64,000 nucleotides of DNA from Flavobacterium sp. Root935 (GCF_001429295.1 NZ_LMJL01000010.1:306313-370312), one strand, 5' to 3'. Shown: positions 1-9,604, numbered from the stretch's first letter. The notes: generated by a model not told the origin, from the sequence alone. A program made the numbers and translations.

Positions 1-30
1 AAAATAAATTTACTTCGTAAATTTATTTTT
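1..30. terminator. AT-rich inverted repeat at left edge
   Basis: Two perfect 11-base arms (2-12 and 18-28) flank a short CTTCG loop and are followed by a T-run. It could end transcription from the left, but the stem is almost all A/T and the upstream context is outside the window, so the role is uncertain. Confidence 0.3.
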
Positions 31-50
31 TACAAGTTTACACAATAAAA

Positions 51-76
51 AAAGCCTCTTCAAAAGAAGAGGCTTT
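51..76 (-). terminator. Intrinsic terminator of the tRNA unit
   Basis: On the minus strand a GC-containing stem (AAGCCTCTTC with GAAGAGGCTT, four-base loop) is followed by a run of T directly after the tRNA-Leu gene. It closes the tRNA-Gly/tRNA-Leu transcript. Confidence 0.85.
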
Positions 77-78
77 AG

Positions 79-164
79 TACTCAGAGCGGGACTTGAACC
101 CGCACGAACATTGCTGTTCACTGGATTTTAAGTCCAGCGTGTCTACCAATTTCACCATCCGAGC
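79..164 (-). tRNA. tRNA-Leu (anticodon TAA)
   Basis: Read on the minus strand this 86-nt stretch folds as a class II tRNA. The acceptor 5' strand GCTCGGA pairs with TCTGAGT, the D-arm region is GGTGAAATTGGTAGACAC, the anticodon loop CTTAAAA gives TAA, a short variable arm follows, and the T arm GCGGGTTCAAGTCCCGC is intact, with discriminator A. The extra arm and A73 fit leucine. CCA is not encoded. It lies 14 nt downstream of tRNA-Gly and shares its transcript. Confidence 0.95.
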
Positions 165-178
165 ATTATATGATTTTG

Positions 179-251
179 AGCGAAAAACGGGGCTCGAACC
201 CGCGACCTCGACCTTGGCAAGGTCGCGCTCTACCAACTGAGCTATTTTCGC
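179..251 (-). tRNA. tRNA-Gly (anticodon GCC)
   Basis: A 73-nt class I tRNA on the minus strand. The acceptor GCGAAAA pairs with TTTTCGC, the D arm is AGCTCAGTTGGTAGAGC, the anticodon stem-loop GACCTTGCCAAGGTC gives anticodon GCC, and the T arm GCGGGTTCGAGCCCCGT follows. The discriminator is T, as usual for bacterial glycine tRNAs. CCA is not encoded. It is the first gene of a two-tRNA unit. Confidence 0.95.
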
Positions 252-307
252 GTTTCAAATTCTATTTAAGAACTCTGCAATACTTGACTTGTTTCGTATT
301 GCGAGTG

Positions 308-337
308 CAAATTTAGGACATTTATTCAATTACACAA
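308..337 (-). promoter_or_regulatory. Promoter of the tRNA-Gly/tRNA-Leu unit
   Basis: On the minus strand TTG (337-335) is followed after 19 nt by TAAATTTG (315-308), matching the Flavobacterium -33/-7 pattern TTG-N17-23-TAnnTTTG. Transcription would start near 300, about 50 nt before tRNA-Gly. The leader begins with a 7-bp stem (277-283 with 296-302). The stretch 338-414 up to the mutS stop is AT-rich and shows no gene. Confidence 0.7.
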
Positions 338-414
338 GCATTTTTTTTAAAAATATTTTACTTATTTTATAACTTTCTGATAACCTAAACTTTAAACTTG
401 AAAATTTTTTAAAT

Positions 415-3021
415 TTATTTTTTCACTAACATTCTTTTAATCTCATTCAGCTTCATCAGGGCTTCTACTGGCGTGATTGCATTAATATCGAGGCTCAAAA
501 TCTCTTCTTTTATCTCTTCCAATAAAGGATCATCCAAATTAAAGAAACTCATCTGCATTTCGTCATTAGCCGCTTTTATTCCTTGCAAAGCATCACTGGA
601 ATGATTCTTCTCTAATTTCTTCAAAAGTTTTTGTGCTCTAGAAATAACAAGCTGCGGCATTCCCGCCATCTTTGCAACGTGAATTCCAAAACTATGAGCA
701 CTTCCTCCTTTTACCAGCTTTCTAACGAATAAAACAGTATCCTTTAATTCCTTTACCGCCACATTAAAATTCTGGATTCTCGGCATCGATTCTGTCATTT
801 CATTCAATTCATGATAATGCGTCGCAAATAAAGTTTTTGCTCTTCCTGGATGCTCGTGAAGGAATTCAGCAATTGCCCAAGCAATCGAGATTCCATCATA
901 CGTACTAGTTCCTCTTCCAATTTCATCCAGCAACACCAAACTTCTATCTGAAATATTATTCAAAATAGAAGCGGTTTCATTCATTTCAACCATAAATGTA
1001 GATTCACCCATCGAAATATTATCCGAAGCTCCTACTCTTGTAAAAATTTTATCTACAATTCCCATTCTAACGCTGTCTGCAGGAACAAAACTTCCCATTT
1101 GAGCTAAAAGCACAATCAAAGCAGTTTGTCTCAAAATAGCAGACTTACCAGACATGTTTGGCCCGGTAATCATAATAAGCTGCTGTGTTTCTCTATCCAG
1201 AAAAACATCATTGGCAATATACGGCGTTCCTACCGGCAATTGTTTTTCAATTACAGGATGTCTTCCGTTTTTAATATCTAATTCAAAAGTATCATCGATT
1301 TCCGGCTGTACATATTGGTTTTCTACTGCCATCTGAGTAAACGAACACAAGCAATCTAACTGGGCAACCAAATAAGCATTCATTTGAACCGGCTTAATAT
1401 ATGTACTTATCCAAGCCACCAATTGTTCAAAAAGCTCACTTTCTATTTTGTATATTTTTTCTTCGGCACCTAAAATCTTGGTTTCATATTCTTTTAATTC
1501 CTCTGTAATATATCGCTCAGCATTTACAAGAGTCTGTTTACGAATCCATTCTTCTGGAACTTTATCTTTATGTGTATTTCTAACTTCAATGTAATATCCA
1601 AAAACATTATTAAAAGAAATTTTCAGCGATGAAATTCCTGTTCTTTCTGATTCTCTTCTTTCAATTCCTTCTAAAAATTCTTTTCCAGAAGTTGAAATCG
1701 CACGAAGTTCATCCAATTCTTCATTAATGCCGCTTGCAATTGCATTTCCTTTTGAAATTGCAACAGGCGCATCTTGATTTAATGTCGTTTTAATTTTTTC
1801 GCGAAGCAGCTCACAAGCATGAAGACTGTCTCCAATTACTTTTACAGCTTCCTGCGGACTTTCGAGCGCCAAAGTTTTTATCGGAATAATAGCATCTAGA
1901 GATTCTTTTAAATAAATAATTTCTCTTGGAGATACCTTTCCTGCAGCGATCTTAGAAATTAAACGCTCTAAATCAGAAATCTGCTTAATTTGATATTGAA
2001 TGTTATGCAGAATTTCTGGATTCGACTTTAAATAAGCGACAACTTCATGTCGGCTTTTTACTTTATTACTGTCTTTTAAGGGCAGAGCAAGCCAGCGTTT
2101 CAATAAACGTCCTCCCATTGGAGAAAGTGTTTTATCGATAACATCTAAAAGCGTAACTGCATTTGGATTATAACTGTGATATAATTCTAAGTTTCGAATC
2201 GTAAAGCGATCCATCCAAACATAGGCATCTTCTGCAATACGCTGAATTGCCGTGATATGCTGCACACGATTATGCTGTGTTTCTGATAAATAATACAGAA
2301 TTGCACCAGACGCAATAATTCCTTCTTTTAATTCCTCAACACCAAATCCTTTTAAAGAAACGGTTTGAAAATGTTTGGTCAGGGTTTCTAAAGCATAATC
2401 TTCTTTATAAATCCAATCTTCTAGATAAAAACTATGAAAATCTTCACCAAAAGCGTTTTTAAAATCGTTCTTGTTATTTTTTGGAACTAAAACTTCGCTT
2501 GGGTTAAAGTTCTGCAATAATTTATCAATATACTCTGCATTTCCCTGAGCTGTTAAAAACTCTCCTGTAGAAACATCCAGAAAAGAAATTCCGATATTTT
2601 TATTGGCAAAATAAACCGAGGCCAAAAAGTTATTTGATTTTGAATGCAGTACTTCATCATTTAAAGAAACTCCGGGAGTTACCAATTCTGTAACACCTCT
2701 TTTGACAATGGTTTTAGTCATTTTTGGATCTTCTAACTGATCACAAATCGCTACACGAAGTCCGGCTTTAACTAATTTTGGCAGATAGGTATTTACAGAA
2801 TGATGCGGAAAACCAGCCAGAGCCGTTTCTGTATCAGACCCTGCTCCTCTTTTAGTTAATGTTATTCCTAAAATCTTTGAAGCTCTAATGGCGTCTTCTC
2901 CAAAGGTTTCATAAAAATCCCCTACTCTGAAAAGCAGACATGCATCAGGATATTTAGCCTTGATTTCGTTGTACTGTTTCATCAAAGGTGTTTCTTTCAC
3001 CACTTTATCTTTAGCTGCCAA
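415..3021 (-). CDS. mutS: DNA mismatch repair protein MutS
   Basis: MutS binds mispaired or looped DNA as a dimer and uses ATP to recruit MutL. The 868-residue length matches MutS1 (E. coli 853). The N-terminal mismatch-binding domain has the Phe-x-Glu motif in GDFYETFG near residue 35. The C-terminal ATPase has Walker A GPNMSGKS near residue 620 and Walker [17 protein letters not shown] near residue 697, followed by the ATHYHEL switch. The first codon of this frame is TTG. The next ATG is residue 15, and the N-terminal extension resembles other MutS starts, so TTG initiation is likely. It ends 164 nt upstream of tRNA-Gly without an obvious terminator. Confidence 0.97.
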   Translation of the reverse strand: MAAKDKVVKETPLMKQYNEIKAKYPDACLLFRVGDFYETFGEDAIRASKILGITLTKRGAGSDTETALAGFPHHSVNTYLPKLVKAGLRVAICDQLEDPKMTKTIVKRGVTELVTPGVSLNDEVLHSKSNNFLASVYFANKNIGISFLDVSTGEFLTAQGNAEYIDKLLQNFNPSEVLVPKNNKNDFKNAFGEDFHSFYLEDWIYKEDYALETLTKHFQTVSLKGFGVEELKEGIIASGAILYYLSETQHNRVQHITAIQRIAEDAYVWMDRFTIRNLELYHSYNPNAVTLLDVIDKTLSPMGGRLLKRWLALPLKDSNKVKSRHEVVAYLKSNPEILHNIQYQIKQISDLERLISKIAAGKVSPREIIYLKESLDAIIPIKTLALESPQEAVKVIGDSLHACELLREKIKTTLNQDAPVAISKGNAIASGINEELDELRAISTSGKEFLEGIERRESERTGISSLKISFNNVFGYYIEVRNTHKDKVPEEWIRKQTLVNAERYITEELKEYETKILGAEEKIYKIESELFEQLVAWISTYIKPVQMNAYLVAQLDCLCSFTQMAVENQYVQPEIDDTFELDIKNGRHPVIEKQLPVGTPYIANDVFLDRETQQLIMITGPNMSGKSAILRQTALIVLLAQMGSFVPADSVRMGIVDKIFTRVGASDNISMGESTFMVEMNETASILNNISDRSLVLLDEIGRGTSTYDGISIAWAIAEFLHEHPGRAKTLFATHYHELNEMTESMPRIQNFNVAVKELKDTVLFVRKLVKGGSAHSFGIHVAKMAGMPQLVISRAQKLLKKLEKNHSSDALQGIKAANDEMQMSFFNLDDPLLEEIKEEILSLDINAITPVEALMKLNEIKRMLVKK

Positions 3022-3122
3022 ATTATTATGTTTTAAATGAAAAAATTAAGACAGCGAATTTATGATTTTTTAACGGCAATTCGAAAACTTCAAAAATTAA
3101 AATATTTTAAGATATTTTTAGG

Positions 3123-3151
3123 TTGTGGTTTCAGAATTTTACATAGCTTTG
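3123..3151 (+). promoter_or_regulatory. Promoter of the DUF1573 gene
   Basis: TTG (3123-3125), an 18-nt spacer and TAGCTTTG (3144-3151) match the Flavobacterium -33/-7 consensus. The predicted start point near 3158 lies downstream of the earlier in-frame ATG at 3037 and about 23 nt before the ATG at 3181, so it decides the start codon of the gene. Confidence 0.7.
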
Positions 3152-3180
3152 TTTATCATTTAAAAAAAGACCCTAAAAAG

Positions 3181-3612
3181 ATGAAAAAAATAATTTTATT
3201 CGCTATGTTAGCTGTAGCTGGTATTACAGCTACTAATGCACAAACAACTAAAAAAGCTAAAGCTGCTAAAGTTGCAAAAGTTGAAGGAGCAGGAATGCTT
3301 TTCGAAACAGAAACTATTGATTACGGAACTATCGCTCACAATGCTGATGGTAAACGTGAGTTTGTTTTTGTAAACAACGGAACTAAGCCATTAATCATTA
3401 CTAACACTACAGGATCTTGCGGATGTACTGTTCCAACTACTCCAAAAGAACCAATTGCTCCAGGAGCTAAAGGTGTTATTGGTGTAAAATATGCTACTGA
3501 CAGAGTTGGTGCTTTTACAAAAACTGTAACTGTTACTTCTAATGCTGAAGGACAACCTACAAAAATCCTTACTATTAAAGGTACTGTTTTACCAGATCCA
3601 GTAAAAAGCTAA
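3181..3612 (+). CDS. Secreted DUF1573 domain protein
   Basis: A 143-residue exported protein of unknown function. The N-terminus is a signal peptide (basic MKK, hydrophobic stretch, ANA-type cleavage near TATNAQ), followed by a Lys/Ala-rich linker. From about residue 37 there is one DUF1573 domain, an Ig-like fold with the family hallmark GSCGCTVP and a GxxG turn before the last strands. The frame is open from an ATG at 3037, but that start would put 48 residues ahead of a perfect signal peptide and lies upstream of the promoter, so 3181 is chosen. A strong terminator follows, so it is probably monocistronic. The biochemical role of the family is not known. Confidence 0.88.
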   Translation: MKKIILFAMLAVAGITATNAQTTKKAKAAKVAKVEGAGMLFETETIDYGTIAHNADGKREFVFVNNGTKPLIITNTTGSCGCTVPTTPKEPIAPGAKGVIGVKYATDRVGAFTKTVTVTSNAEGQPTKILTIKGTVLPDPVKS

Positions 3613-3634
3613 TCTGAAAAACATATAAATAATC

Positions 3635-3667
3635 GAAAAAGCTTCCTTATCTTTGGAAGCTTTTTTT
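3635..3667 (+). terminator. Intrinsic terminator after DUF1573 gene
   Basis: The stem AAAAAGCTTCC/GGAAGCTTTTT with an eight-base loop runs into a T-run 23 nt after the stop codon. Confidence 0.9.
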
Positions 3668-3687
3668 ATGACTACAATTCAACACCA

Positions 3688-4224
3688 ATGAGAAAACTCG
3701 AAAACAGCGAACTAGACCGTAAATCTATAGAAGATTTTAAGAAATCTGAAAAAACACCTTTAATATTAGTTTTAGATGATATCCGAAGCCTTCACAATAT
3801 TGGTTCTGTTTTTAGAACGGCAGATGCATTTTTGATTGAAAAGATTATTTTATGCGGTATTACTGCCACTCCTCCAAACAAAGAAATTCATAAAACTGCT
3901 CTTGGCGCGACTGAAACTGTAGCATGGGAACATCATGAAAATGTTCTTGAAGTTATTGAAAATTTAAAGAAAGAAAATGTGCTTACAATGGCCATTGAAC
4001 AGGTTGAAAGTGCGATTTTTCTTCAAGATTTTACAATTGAAAAAGATCAAAAATATGCACTGGTATTTGGTAACGAAGTTTATGGTGTTGCACAGGAAGC
4101 TGTTGCAATATGCGATGGATGTATTGAAATCCCTCAGCTTGGCACCAAACACTCACTAAATATAGCAGTTAGCGCTGGAATAGTAGTTTGGGATTTGTTT
4201 CAAAAAATAAATTGGCCGAAATAG
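3688..4224 (+). CDS. SpoU/TrmH family RNA 2'-O-methyltransferase
   Basis: A 178-residue SPOUT enzyme that would transfer a methyl group from S-adenosylmethionine to a ribose 2'-OH of tRNA or rRNA. All three SpoU motifs are visible: motif 1 SLHNIGSVFRTAD near residue 35 with the catalytic Arg, motif 2 LVFGNEVYGV near residue 126, and motif 3 IPQLGTKHSLNIAVSAGI near residue 150, which forms the knotted cofactor site. The protein has the catalytic domain only, without the N-terminal substrate-binding extension of RlmB, so the target nucleotide cannot be named. It starts after the DUF1573 terminator. Confidence 0.9.
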   Translation: MRKLENSELDRKSIEDFKKSEKTPLILVLDDIRSLHNIGSVFRTADAFLIEKIILCGITATPPNKEIHKTALGATETVAWEHHENVLEVIENLKKENVLTMAIEQVESAIFLQDFTIEKDQKYALVFGNEVYGVAQEAVAICDGCIEIPQLGTKHSLNIAVSAGIVVWDLFQKINWPK

Positions 4225-4266
4225 AAATTATTTTTTTTGTTATTAATTAATTGATATTTTTAGCAA

Positions 4267-6462
4267 ATGAAAAATATCAAATTACTAACCATTCTTGTTT
4301 TATTTTCCGTTTTAAGTTTTAATTTTTCCATTGCAAATGAAAATACAAAAACTTTTAACAAAAAGAATACACTTACTTCAAAACATTCTATAAATCCCAA
4401 AATAAAGAAGCATAAGAAAGACAATTTCGTAATTGATCCTCCTAAACTTATTGCAGAAGGAGATCAATTATACTGTCCACAAACTACAATTAATATTGTT
4501 ACTGATTTTACCATCAATCATGATCCTGCAGAAAACGGAACACAGGTACTTTATATACAGATTTCATCAGGATACTCAAGCGGACTTGATCGCTTAGAAT
4601 TAGCTAATCCTGCATCACATCCAAATATTATAACGAGCTGGGATGCAGCTTCAGGAAAATTACAATTATCTGGATCAACCTCTTCCACTATAATTCCGTA
4701 TGCTGATTTTGTTGCTGCAGTAAAAGATGTTGTATTCACCAATTCGTCTGCAACGGCATCTGGAACAAGAACTTTTTCTATTACAATCGGTCAAGCTAAT
4801 TATCTTCCTTCTACAGGACATTATTATTTATTTATTCCAAATGTAGGCGTTACATGGACAAACGCAAGAGATTTAGCCGCTGCCAGTACATATTACGGTC
4901 TTCAAGGATATTTAGCTACAGTTTTATCTGCCGATGAGGCTAAATTAATTGGTGAACAGGCTTCTGGAACTGGATGGATTGGCGGAAGCGATGCGGAAAC
5001 AGAAAGTGTCTGGAAATGGGTTACCGGCCCTGAAGCTGGAACTATTTTTTGGAACGGAAATGCAAACGGTTCGACTCCAAATTTTGCTTTCTGGAATACG
5101 AGAGAACCTAATCAGCAGGGAGATGAAGATTATGCACATATTACACAGCCAGGAGTTGGAATAAGAGGCTCTTGGAACGATTTATCAAACACAGGATCAT
5201 TGACTCCCGGCGATAATTATCAGCCAAAAGGATATGTTGTAGAATACGGCGGAATGCCAGGCGAAGCTCCACTGGAAATTGCAGCAAGTACAAAAATTAC
5301 AATTCCCGTTGCAACGCCAGCAGCAAATCCGGGTCCAGTTTGTGATTCGGGAACTTTTACATTTACTGCAACGGCATCAAGTGGAGCGACTATTGGATGG
5401 TATGATGCCGCTACGGGAGGAAATTTATTAGGAACCGGAACTTCTTACACCACTCCCTCAATAAGTACAACTACAACTTATTATGTTGATGCGGGCTGCG
5501 AATCGAATAGAAAATCTGTAACTGCTACAGTAAATGCCACTCCAGCAACCCCAATTACCGAACAAAATACATATACTAATTGCGGACCTGGATCTGTAAC
5601 TATTAAAGCAACTTCAAATATTGGAAGCATCAACTGGTTTACAGCTTCTACAGGAGGAAATAGTGTTTTTTCGGGAAATAATTTCGTAACTCCTGTAATT
5701 TCTTCCAACACGACTTATTATGCTGAGTCTTCTAATAACGGCTGTATTAACTCCACCCGAATTCCTGTAGACATTGTAATTTATGCACCGCCTGCAGTAA
5801 CTGATGAAACTTTACCTCTGTGCCAGCTTCAAACTATAACACTAGACGCGGGGATTTCTGGAATGAATTATCAATGGTCAAATGGAGCAACAACTCAAAC
5901 TACTACCATTAATTCTGGAGGAACTTATACTGTTGATGTTACTAGTCCAGCTCCTGAGAATTGCACAAGCAGAAAAACTATAGTGGTTGAAGAGCATAAA
6001 GTTCCACAAATTGATCGTATCGATGTTGAAGGAACAAGAGCGATTATCTATCCTGTTAAAGCCGAAAATTATTTTGAATATTCTCTGGATGGAATTAATT
6101 ATCAAGATTCCACCATTTTTTATAATGTTCCTGGCGGGCTTCAAACGGCTTATGCGCGAGAAAAGAGCGGATGCGGACAAGTTACCAAACAATTTGTAGT
6201 TCTTGTTTTTCCTCCATTTTTCACTCCAAACAACGACACTTTCAATGATGTATGGGAGGTAACTGGAATGGAAAATTATCCGCAGGCAGAAGTCACTATT
6301 TTTGACCGATACGGAAAACTAGTTGCACAATTAAGCAGATCAAAAATGGGCTGGGACGGCAATTTAAACCAAATTCCGCTTCCTGCTTCTGATTATTGGT
6401 ACGCTTTAAAAATTGATGATACTAAGCCGATTTTAAGAGGTCATTTTACTTTAAAAAGATGA
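4267..6462 (+). CDS. T9SS-secreted C-type lectin domain protein
   Basis: A 731-residue modular exported protein, probably an adhesin or carbohydrate-binding surface protein. In order: signal peptide (1-23), a low-complexity linker, a region of strands, a C-type lectin-like domain (about 183-328, with WIGGSD, an EPNQ motif typical of the sugar/Ca site and a C-terminal WND), two Ig-like repeats ending in TTYYVDA and TTYYAES (about 357-505), a PKD-like module (515-575), and a C-terminal domain (about 648-731) with TPNNDTFNDVWEV and FDRYGKLV. The last is the gliding-motility-associated type B sorting signal of the type IX secretion system. The sorting domain is clear; the ligand is unknown. Confidence 0.85.
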   Translation: MKNIKLLTILVLFSVLSFNFSIANENTKTFNKKNTLTSKHSINPKIKKHKKDNFVIDPPKLIAEGDQLYCPQTTINIVTDFTINHDPAENGTQVLYIQISSGYSSGLDRLELANPASHPNIITSWDAASGKLQLSGSTSSTIIPYADFVAAVKDVVFTNSSATASGTRTFSITIGQANYLPSTGHYYLFIPNVGVTWTNARDLAAASTYYGLQGYLATVLSADEAKLIGEQASGTGWIGGSDAETESVWKWVTGPEAGTIFWNGNANGSTPNFAFWNTREPNQQGDEDYAHITQPGVGIRGSWNDLSNTGSLTPGDNYQPKGYVVEYGGMPGEAPLEIAASTKITIPVATPAANPGPVCDSGTFTFTATASSGATIGWYDAATGGNLLGTGTSYTTPSISTTTTYYVDAGCESNRKSVTATVNATPATPITEQNTYTNCGPGSVTIKATSNIGSINWFTASTGGNSVFSGNNFVTPVISSNTTYYAESSNNGCINSTRIPVDIVIYAPPAVTDETLPLCQLQTITLDAGISGMNYQWSNGATTQTTTINSGGTYTVDVTSPAPENCTSRKTIVVEEHKVPQIDRIDVEGTRAIIYPVKAENYFEYSLDGINYQDSTIFYNVPGGLQTAYAREKSGCGQVTKQFVVLVFPPFFTPNNDTFNDVWEVTGMENYPQAEVTIFDRYGKLVAQLSRSKMGWDGNLNQIPLPASDYWYALKIDDTKPILRGHFTLKR

Positions 6463-6465
6463 TTT

Positions 6466-6573
6466 AATTAGATAATGTGTCAATTTGAGAATTAGAAAAT
6501 GTGCCAATTTGAAAATTAGATAATTTAAAAACACAAAAGAATTATCTAATTGACTAATTATCTAATTACCACA
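6466..6573. repeat. Intergenic inverted-repeat element (ATTAGATAATT type)
   Basis: Two tandem ~25-nt copies of a GATAATGTGTCAATTTGAGA-like unit are followed by AATTAGATAATT, a short loop and AATTATCTAATT twice, ending in ACCACATTA. The whole block can fold into one long hairpin. A related element with the same core lies at 30684-30762. It fills the gap between two convergent genes and may end transcription on both strands. Confidence 0.7.
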
Positions 6574-7707
6574 TTAGCGTAACTTCTTCTTGATTTCATC
6601 TAAGATAAAAACGTAGTCTTCGTGTTTTTTTACAAAATCACGATCTGAAACGTCGATTATTAAAACATTCAAGTCGGTTTGCGATTTTATGTATTCTAAG
6701 TATCCGTTGTTGATTTTATCTAAATAGGATGCTTCGATGTTCTGTTCATAATTACGGCCGCGTTTCTTGATATTTTGAAGCAGACGTTCTGTATTCTGAT
6801 ATAAATAAACGTACAGATCTGGTTTCGGCATTTCTTTGTAAATGATATCGAACAAATTTCTGTACAAACGATATTCATCTTCTGCAAGCGTAATTTTAGC
6901 AAATATCAGCGATTTAAAAATATGATAATCAGCTACAATAAAATCTTTGAACAAATCAAATTGAGCCAAATCATCTGATAACTGCTGATAACGATCGGCT
7001 AAAAATGACATTTCTAACGGAAAAGCATACCTGTTTTGATCTTTGTAAAACTTTGGAAGAAACGGATTATCTGCAAATCGTTCTAAAACCGTTTTAGCAT
7101 TAAAATCTTCTGCAATTTTATGCACCAAAGTAGTTTTCCCTGCACCAATATTTCCTTCAAAAGAAATATAATTAAATTGATTTAAAGGAATTTCATCGAG
7201 CGGGTTTTTCAAATCCTGAACAATAGTACAAACACTTTCGTCTGGAGTAACAGCAATTAGTTCTGTTATAGTTTTCTGCAAAATAGGATGTTTCCAATTT
7301 AGCTTCAAATCCTGCATCGGGAGCAAAACAAAATTCCTATTTTGCATCAGCGGATGCGGAATTTTTAGTTTCTCTGAATCAATAATTTCATTATCATAAA
7401 CAATTAAATCAACATCAATAATTCTGGATTGATAACCTTTTTGATTCAAGCGAATTCTTCCCAGCTCTTTTTCGACCTTCAAAACCTGATTTAGTATTTT
7501 TTGAGCAGAAGAATTGGTATGCAAAAGAAGTGCACAATTATAAAATGCATCACTCTCAAAACCCCATGCAGGAGTTTCGTAAAGTTTTGAAACCTGAATG
7601 ACAGTACCTACTTTTTGATGGATTAAATCAATACATTTTTGGATGTTTTCTAGTCTGCTGCCTTGGTTGCTGCCTATCGATAAAACGACTTGATGCTGTA
7701 ATTTCAT
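6574..7707 (-). CDS. HPPK-deoxynucleoside kinase fusion protein
   Basis: A 377-residue bifunctional protein. Residues 1-165 are 6-hydroxymethyl-7,8-dihydropterin pyrophosphokinase (FolK), which makes the pterin pyrophosphate for folate synthesis. Its motifs SIGSNQGSR, ETPAWGF, and RIIDVDLI followed by IPHPLM are present. Residues 180-377 are a deoxynucleoside kinase with P-loop EGNIGAGKTT near residue 185, a DRYQQ motif and an Arg-rich lid KKRGRNYE. Such kinases phosphorylate deoxynucleosides in salvage. Both halves keep their catalytic motifs. The arrangement is known in Bacteroidota. It is divergent from sppA. Confidence 0.93.
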   Translation of the reverse strand: MKLQHQVVLSIGSNQGSRLENIQKCIDLIHQKVGTVIQVSKLYETPAWGFESDAFYNCALLLHTNSSAQKILNQVLKVEKELGRIRLNQKGYQSRIIDVDLIVYDNEIIDSEKLKIPHPLMQNRNFVLLPMQDLKLNWKHPILQKTITELIAVTPDESVCTIVQDLKNPLDEIPLNQFNYISFEGNIGAGKTTLVHKIAEDFNAKTVLERFADNPFLPKFYKDQNRYAFPLEMSFLADRYQQLSDDLAQFDLFKDFIVADYHIFKSLIFAKITLAEDEYRLYRNLFDIIYKEMPKPDLYVYLYQNTERLLQNIKKRGRNYEQNIEASYLDKINNGYLEYIKSQTDLNVLIIDVSDRDFVKKHEDYVFILDEIKKKLR

Positions 7708-7748
7708 AATTAATGCAAATTAACTAAAACTATTTTAGAATTAACCAA

Positions 7749-7756
7749 TATATTTG
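7749..7756 (+). promoter_or_regulatory. Probable -7 box upstream of sppA
   Basis: TATATTTG matches TAnnTTTG exactly and lies 89 nt before the sppA start in a 138-nt divergent intergenic region. No clear TTG is seen at the -33 position, so support is moderate. Confidence 0.4.
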
Positions 7757-7845
7757 TGAAACGACGTCTTAGATTTTATCATAATTTTAGATGTCTAATT
7801 TGTAACATTTTGCCCTTTTTCTCTACTTATTAAAAAAATATACAT

Positions 7846-9603
7846 ATGAAGTTTTTAGGAAATGTACTTGCTACCGTAATTGGTATTTTTGTATTTATTA
7901 TGCTCTTCTTTTTTGGAGTAATTTTTATTGTCACACTTTTTGGCGGAGACGACAAGGTTTCTGTTAAATCTGATTCGGTTATTGAATTTAATTTAAAGGA
8001 AATCAAAGATGATTATGCTGGGAAGTATAAAGATCCTTGGGTAACTGCTTTTTCTGATAAAAAAGGTATTGGTTTAACTGATGTGATTAATGCAATCGAA
8101 GCGGCTAAAACAGATGATAATATTAAAGGAATCTCTATTTTAAATGACGAATCTTCGTTGGGTCTTGCTCAATACAAAGATTTAAGAAATGCTCTTGAAA
8201 GTTTTAAAAAATCAGGAAAATTTGTTTGGGCTTATGCCAATACATATTCGCAGAAAGAATATTATTTAACTTCTGTAGCTAATACAATATATATAAATCC
8301 AGTTGGTGATTTAGATTTTAAAGGACTTTCTTCTGAAGTAATGTTCTTCAAAGATTTTCAAGAAAAATCAGGAATTCACATGGAAGTGATCCGTCATGGA
8401 AAATATAAAAGTGCCGTTGAACCTTTTTTACAAAATAGTATGAGTGATGCCAACAGAGAACAGATTACTGCGCTTTTAAACTCAATTTGGGCTACTGTTT
8501 CTTCCGATATTTCAAAAAGTAGAAATATTCCGCTGCCAAAATTAAATGAAATTGCCAACGGACTTTTAGCAAGAACTCCTGAAATGGCAAAGCAGCAACA
8601 TTTGGTAGACGTAATTGCTTATGAAGATGTGTATCACGATGCCATTAGAAAAGCATTGAAAGTAGATAAAGATGAAGATTACAATAAAATTTCGATTTTA
8701 GATTATACTCAAAATAATGCTACAACTGCCCTAGCTAATACTGCAACTGATCAAATTGCAATTATTTATGCTCAAGGTGAAATTGGAAGCGGCGAAGGAG
8801 ATGTAAATACTATTGGAGAAGGTTCGATGCGTCGTTCTTTGCAGGAAGCAAGAAAAAATGACGACGTAAAAGCGATCGTTCTTAGAATTGACAGCCCAGG
8901 AGGAAGCGCCCTGACTTCTGATTTAATCTGGAGAGAAATTGAGGTTACTAAAAAAGTAAAACCAGTCGTGGTTTCTATGGGGAATTATGCTGCTTCTGGC
9001 GGCTATTACATTGCCTGCAACGCCAATAAAATATTTGCAGAAAACAATACAATTACAGGATCAATTGGTGTTTTTGGAGTACTTCCAAACTTCAGTCCTT
9101 TGGCTAATAAATTAGGAATCAATTCAGAACAAGTAAAAACTCATGAAAACGCAGCAAATTACAGTCCGTTTTTGCCAGTTGATGAGAAGTTCAAGGCTTT
9201 TACCTTAGAAGGAGTCGAAAAAATTTACAACACTTTTGTAACGCGTGTAGCAAACGGACGTAAGATGTCTTTCGATCAAGTTGATGCTATTGCGCAAGGC
9301 CGAGTGTGGTCAGGAACAGAAGCTTTAAAATTAGGTTTAGTAGATAAAATTGGAGGATTGAATGCTGCAATTGCCGAAGCTGCTAAGATTGCCAAAATAA
9401 AAAAATACAGCACTCAGAATTATCCTGAATACGAAAAGACTTTTAACGATTTACTTTCTACTATGCCTTTTGCAAAATCGAAAGAAGCTTTTATTAAAGA
9501 AGAAATTGGAGAAGAAAATTATCTTCTTATCGAACAGGTAAAGAAATTTCAAAAACAAAAAGGAATACAAGCATTAATGCCTTACGGAATCAATATTTAT
9601 TAA
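7846..9603 (+). CDS. sppA: Signal peptide peptidase SppA, 67K type
   Basis: A membrane-bound serine protease that degrades cleaved signal peptides. One N-terminal transmembrane segment (about 8-32) is followed by two tandem S49 domains, giving the long form (585 residues; E. coli 618). The catalytic Lys is in the N-terminal domain within HGKYKSAVEPF near residue 188. The catalytic Ser is in the C-terminal domain within NYAASGGYYIA near residue 384. The Lys/Ser dyad is therefore intact. The next gene starts 1 nt after the stop codon, which suggests translational coupling. Confidence 0.95.
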   Translation: MKFLGNVLATVIGIFVFIMLFFFGVIFIVTLFGGDDKVSVKSDSVIEFNLKEIKDDYAGKYKDPWVTAFSDKKGIGLTDVINAIEAAKTDDNIKGISILNDESSLGLAQYKDLRNALESFKKSGKFVWAYANTYSQKEYYLTSVANTIYINPVGDLDFKGLSSEVMFFKDFQEKSGIHMEVIRHGKYKSAVEPFLQNSMSDANREQITALLNSIWATVSSDISKSRNIPLPKLNEIANGLLARTPEMAKQQHLVDVIAYEDVYHDAIRKALKVDKDEDYNKISILDYTQNNATTALANTATDQIAIIYAQGEIGSGEGDVNTIGEGSMRRSLQEARKNDDVKAIVLRIDSPGGSALTSDLIWREIEVTKKVKPVVVSMGNYAASGGYYIACNANKIFAENNTITGSIGVFGVLPNFSPLANKLGINSEQVKTHENAANYSPFLPVDEKFKAFTLEGVEKIYNTFVTRVANGRKMSFDQVDAIAQGRVWSGTEALKLGLVDKIGGLNAAIAEAAKIAKIKKYSTQNYPEYEKTFNDLLSTMPFAKSKEAFIKEEIGEENYLLIEQVKKFQKQKGIQALMPYGINIY

Positions 9604-9604
9604 T

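Noticed and set aside
1154..1336. Open frame opposite mutS, and similar frames opposite or inside other genes
   Set aside because: These are shadows of well-supported genes with no independent motif or promoter.
3037..3180. N-terminal extension of the DUF1573 frame
   Set aside because: A signal peptide begins at 3181, and a promoter (3123-3151) lies inside the extension.
4945..5164. Overlapping frames in the lectin domain region
   Set aside because: The plus-strand frame of the C-type lectin domain explains the sequence.
5878..6192. 104-codon minus-strand frame inside the lectin gene
   Set aside because: It lies fully inside a modular protein with clear domains and has a biased, motif-free sequence.
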